Notes under the pieces: model-generated | Databases searched by the model: none | What the model saw: the letters and a program-made list of their open reading frames with translations, nothing else | Told to the model about the DNA's origin: nothing | Position numbers and translations under genes: made by a program | In this document: piece after piece, positions 12,883 to 12,929 of the stretch | Layout: the number at the start of each line of letters is the position of its first letter | Numbering within the stretch: position 1 is the stretch's first letter | Origin: JANMJD01 sp031371195 | Lineage (GTDB): Bacteria > Actinomycetota > Acidimicrobiia > Acidimicrobiales > Ilumatobacteraceae | Assembly: GCA_031371195.1 (NCBI GenBank) | Contig: JANMJD010000399.1 | Coordinates: forward strand, 1 to 12,929 | Direction of reading: 5' to 3' | DNA length: 12,929 bases

Positions 12883-12929
12883 TCAGCGCGGCAATTCCTG
12901 GGCGCGCCGGGCGCACACGATCCAGGTGG
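12883..12929 (-). CDS. C-terminal end of an unidentified ORF
   Basis: On the minus strand the frame TWIVCARRAQELPR ends in TGA at 12883-12885 and is open to the window edge (14 codons). It is in the same orientation as mftA and ends 108 bp before it. In M. tuberculosis the gene next to mftA is the divergent regulator mftR, but this one is co-oriented, and 14 residues do not allow identification. It could be a chance open frame. Confidence 0.3.
   Translation of the reverse strand, partial: TWIVCARRAQELPR

Noticed and set aside
12883..12929. Partial ORF as the regulator mftR
   Set aside because: Only 14 residues are visible and the orientation is the same as mftA, unlike the divergent mftR of mycobacteria; there is no sequence basis for the name.
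1..12929. CRISPR arrays, tRNA or rRNA genes, insertion sequences
   Set aside because: No regularly spaced repeats, no cloverleaf or rRNA-like segments, and no transposase motifs or terminal inverted repeats were seen on reading both strands.

Overview
The window is high-GC DNA from an actinobacterium. The best evidence is a mycofactocin locus at the right end: a 35-residue MftA precursor, MftB and the radical-SAM enzyme MftC. It is accompanied by two FadH/OYE-type iron-sulfur flavoenzymes, two flavin- or F420-type split-barrel (PPOX-fold) proteins and TAC-NNT -10 boxes placed 6-8 nt before start codons, a leaderless layout common in actinobacteria. An Acidimicrobiia-type (Ilumatobacter-like) host is my guess from this gene mix; it was not tested.

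Layout. 1-1776: two consecutive AI-2E/PerM-family membrane proteins on the minus strand, overlapping by ATGA; the downstream one runs off the left edge. 1777-2358: intergenic DNA with a perfect 2 x 16 bp tandem repeat, a small lipoprotein gene, and a strong 14-bp-stem terminator. 2359-3731: a divergent pair, a two-TM membrane protein of unknown function (minus) and a cupredoxin-like lipoprotein (plus). 3796-6390: a FadH/OYE-like oxidoreductase and a PPOX-fold protein (minus). 6433-8246: an agmatinase-family guanidino hydrolase and a PtpB-like tyrosine phosphatase (plus), each with a leaderless-looking promoter. 8297-8800: a second PPOX-fold protein (minus). 8801-9277: no intact gene, only out-of-frame coding-like fragments. 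9278-12774 (minus): mftA-mftB-mftC followed by a second FadH/OYE-like oxidoreductase, probably one operon. 12883-12929: the last 14 codons of another minus-strand ORF.

How they fit together. MftA is ribosomally made, carried by MftB, and modified by MftC at its C-terminal Val-Tyr. The later enzymes that complete the redox cofactor (MftE peptidase, MftD, MftF glycosyltransferase) are not in this window. The two OYE/FadH-like flavoenzymes match the kind of oxidoreductase repeatedly found with mycofactocin, and may use it or share electrons with it; this is inference. The guanidino hydrolase, phosphatase, AI-2E proteins and cupredoxin are neighbours with no demonstrated link to mycofactocin. The clearest items for follow-up are the small mftA gene, the non-standard mftABC-OYE arrangement, the leaderless promoter set, and the repeat shared by the AI-2E and small-lipoprotein upstream regions.
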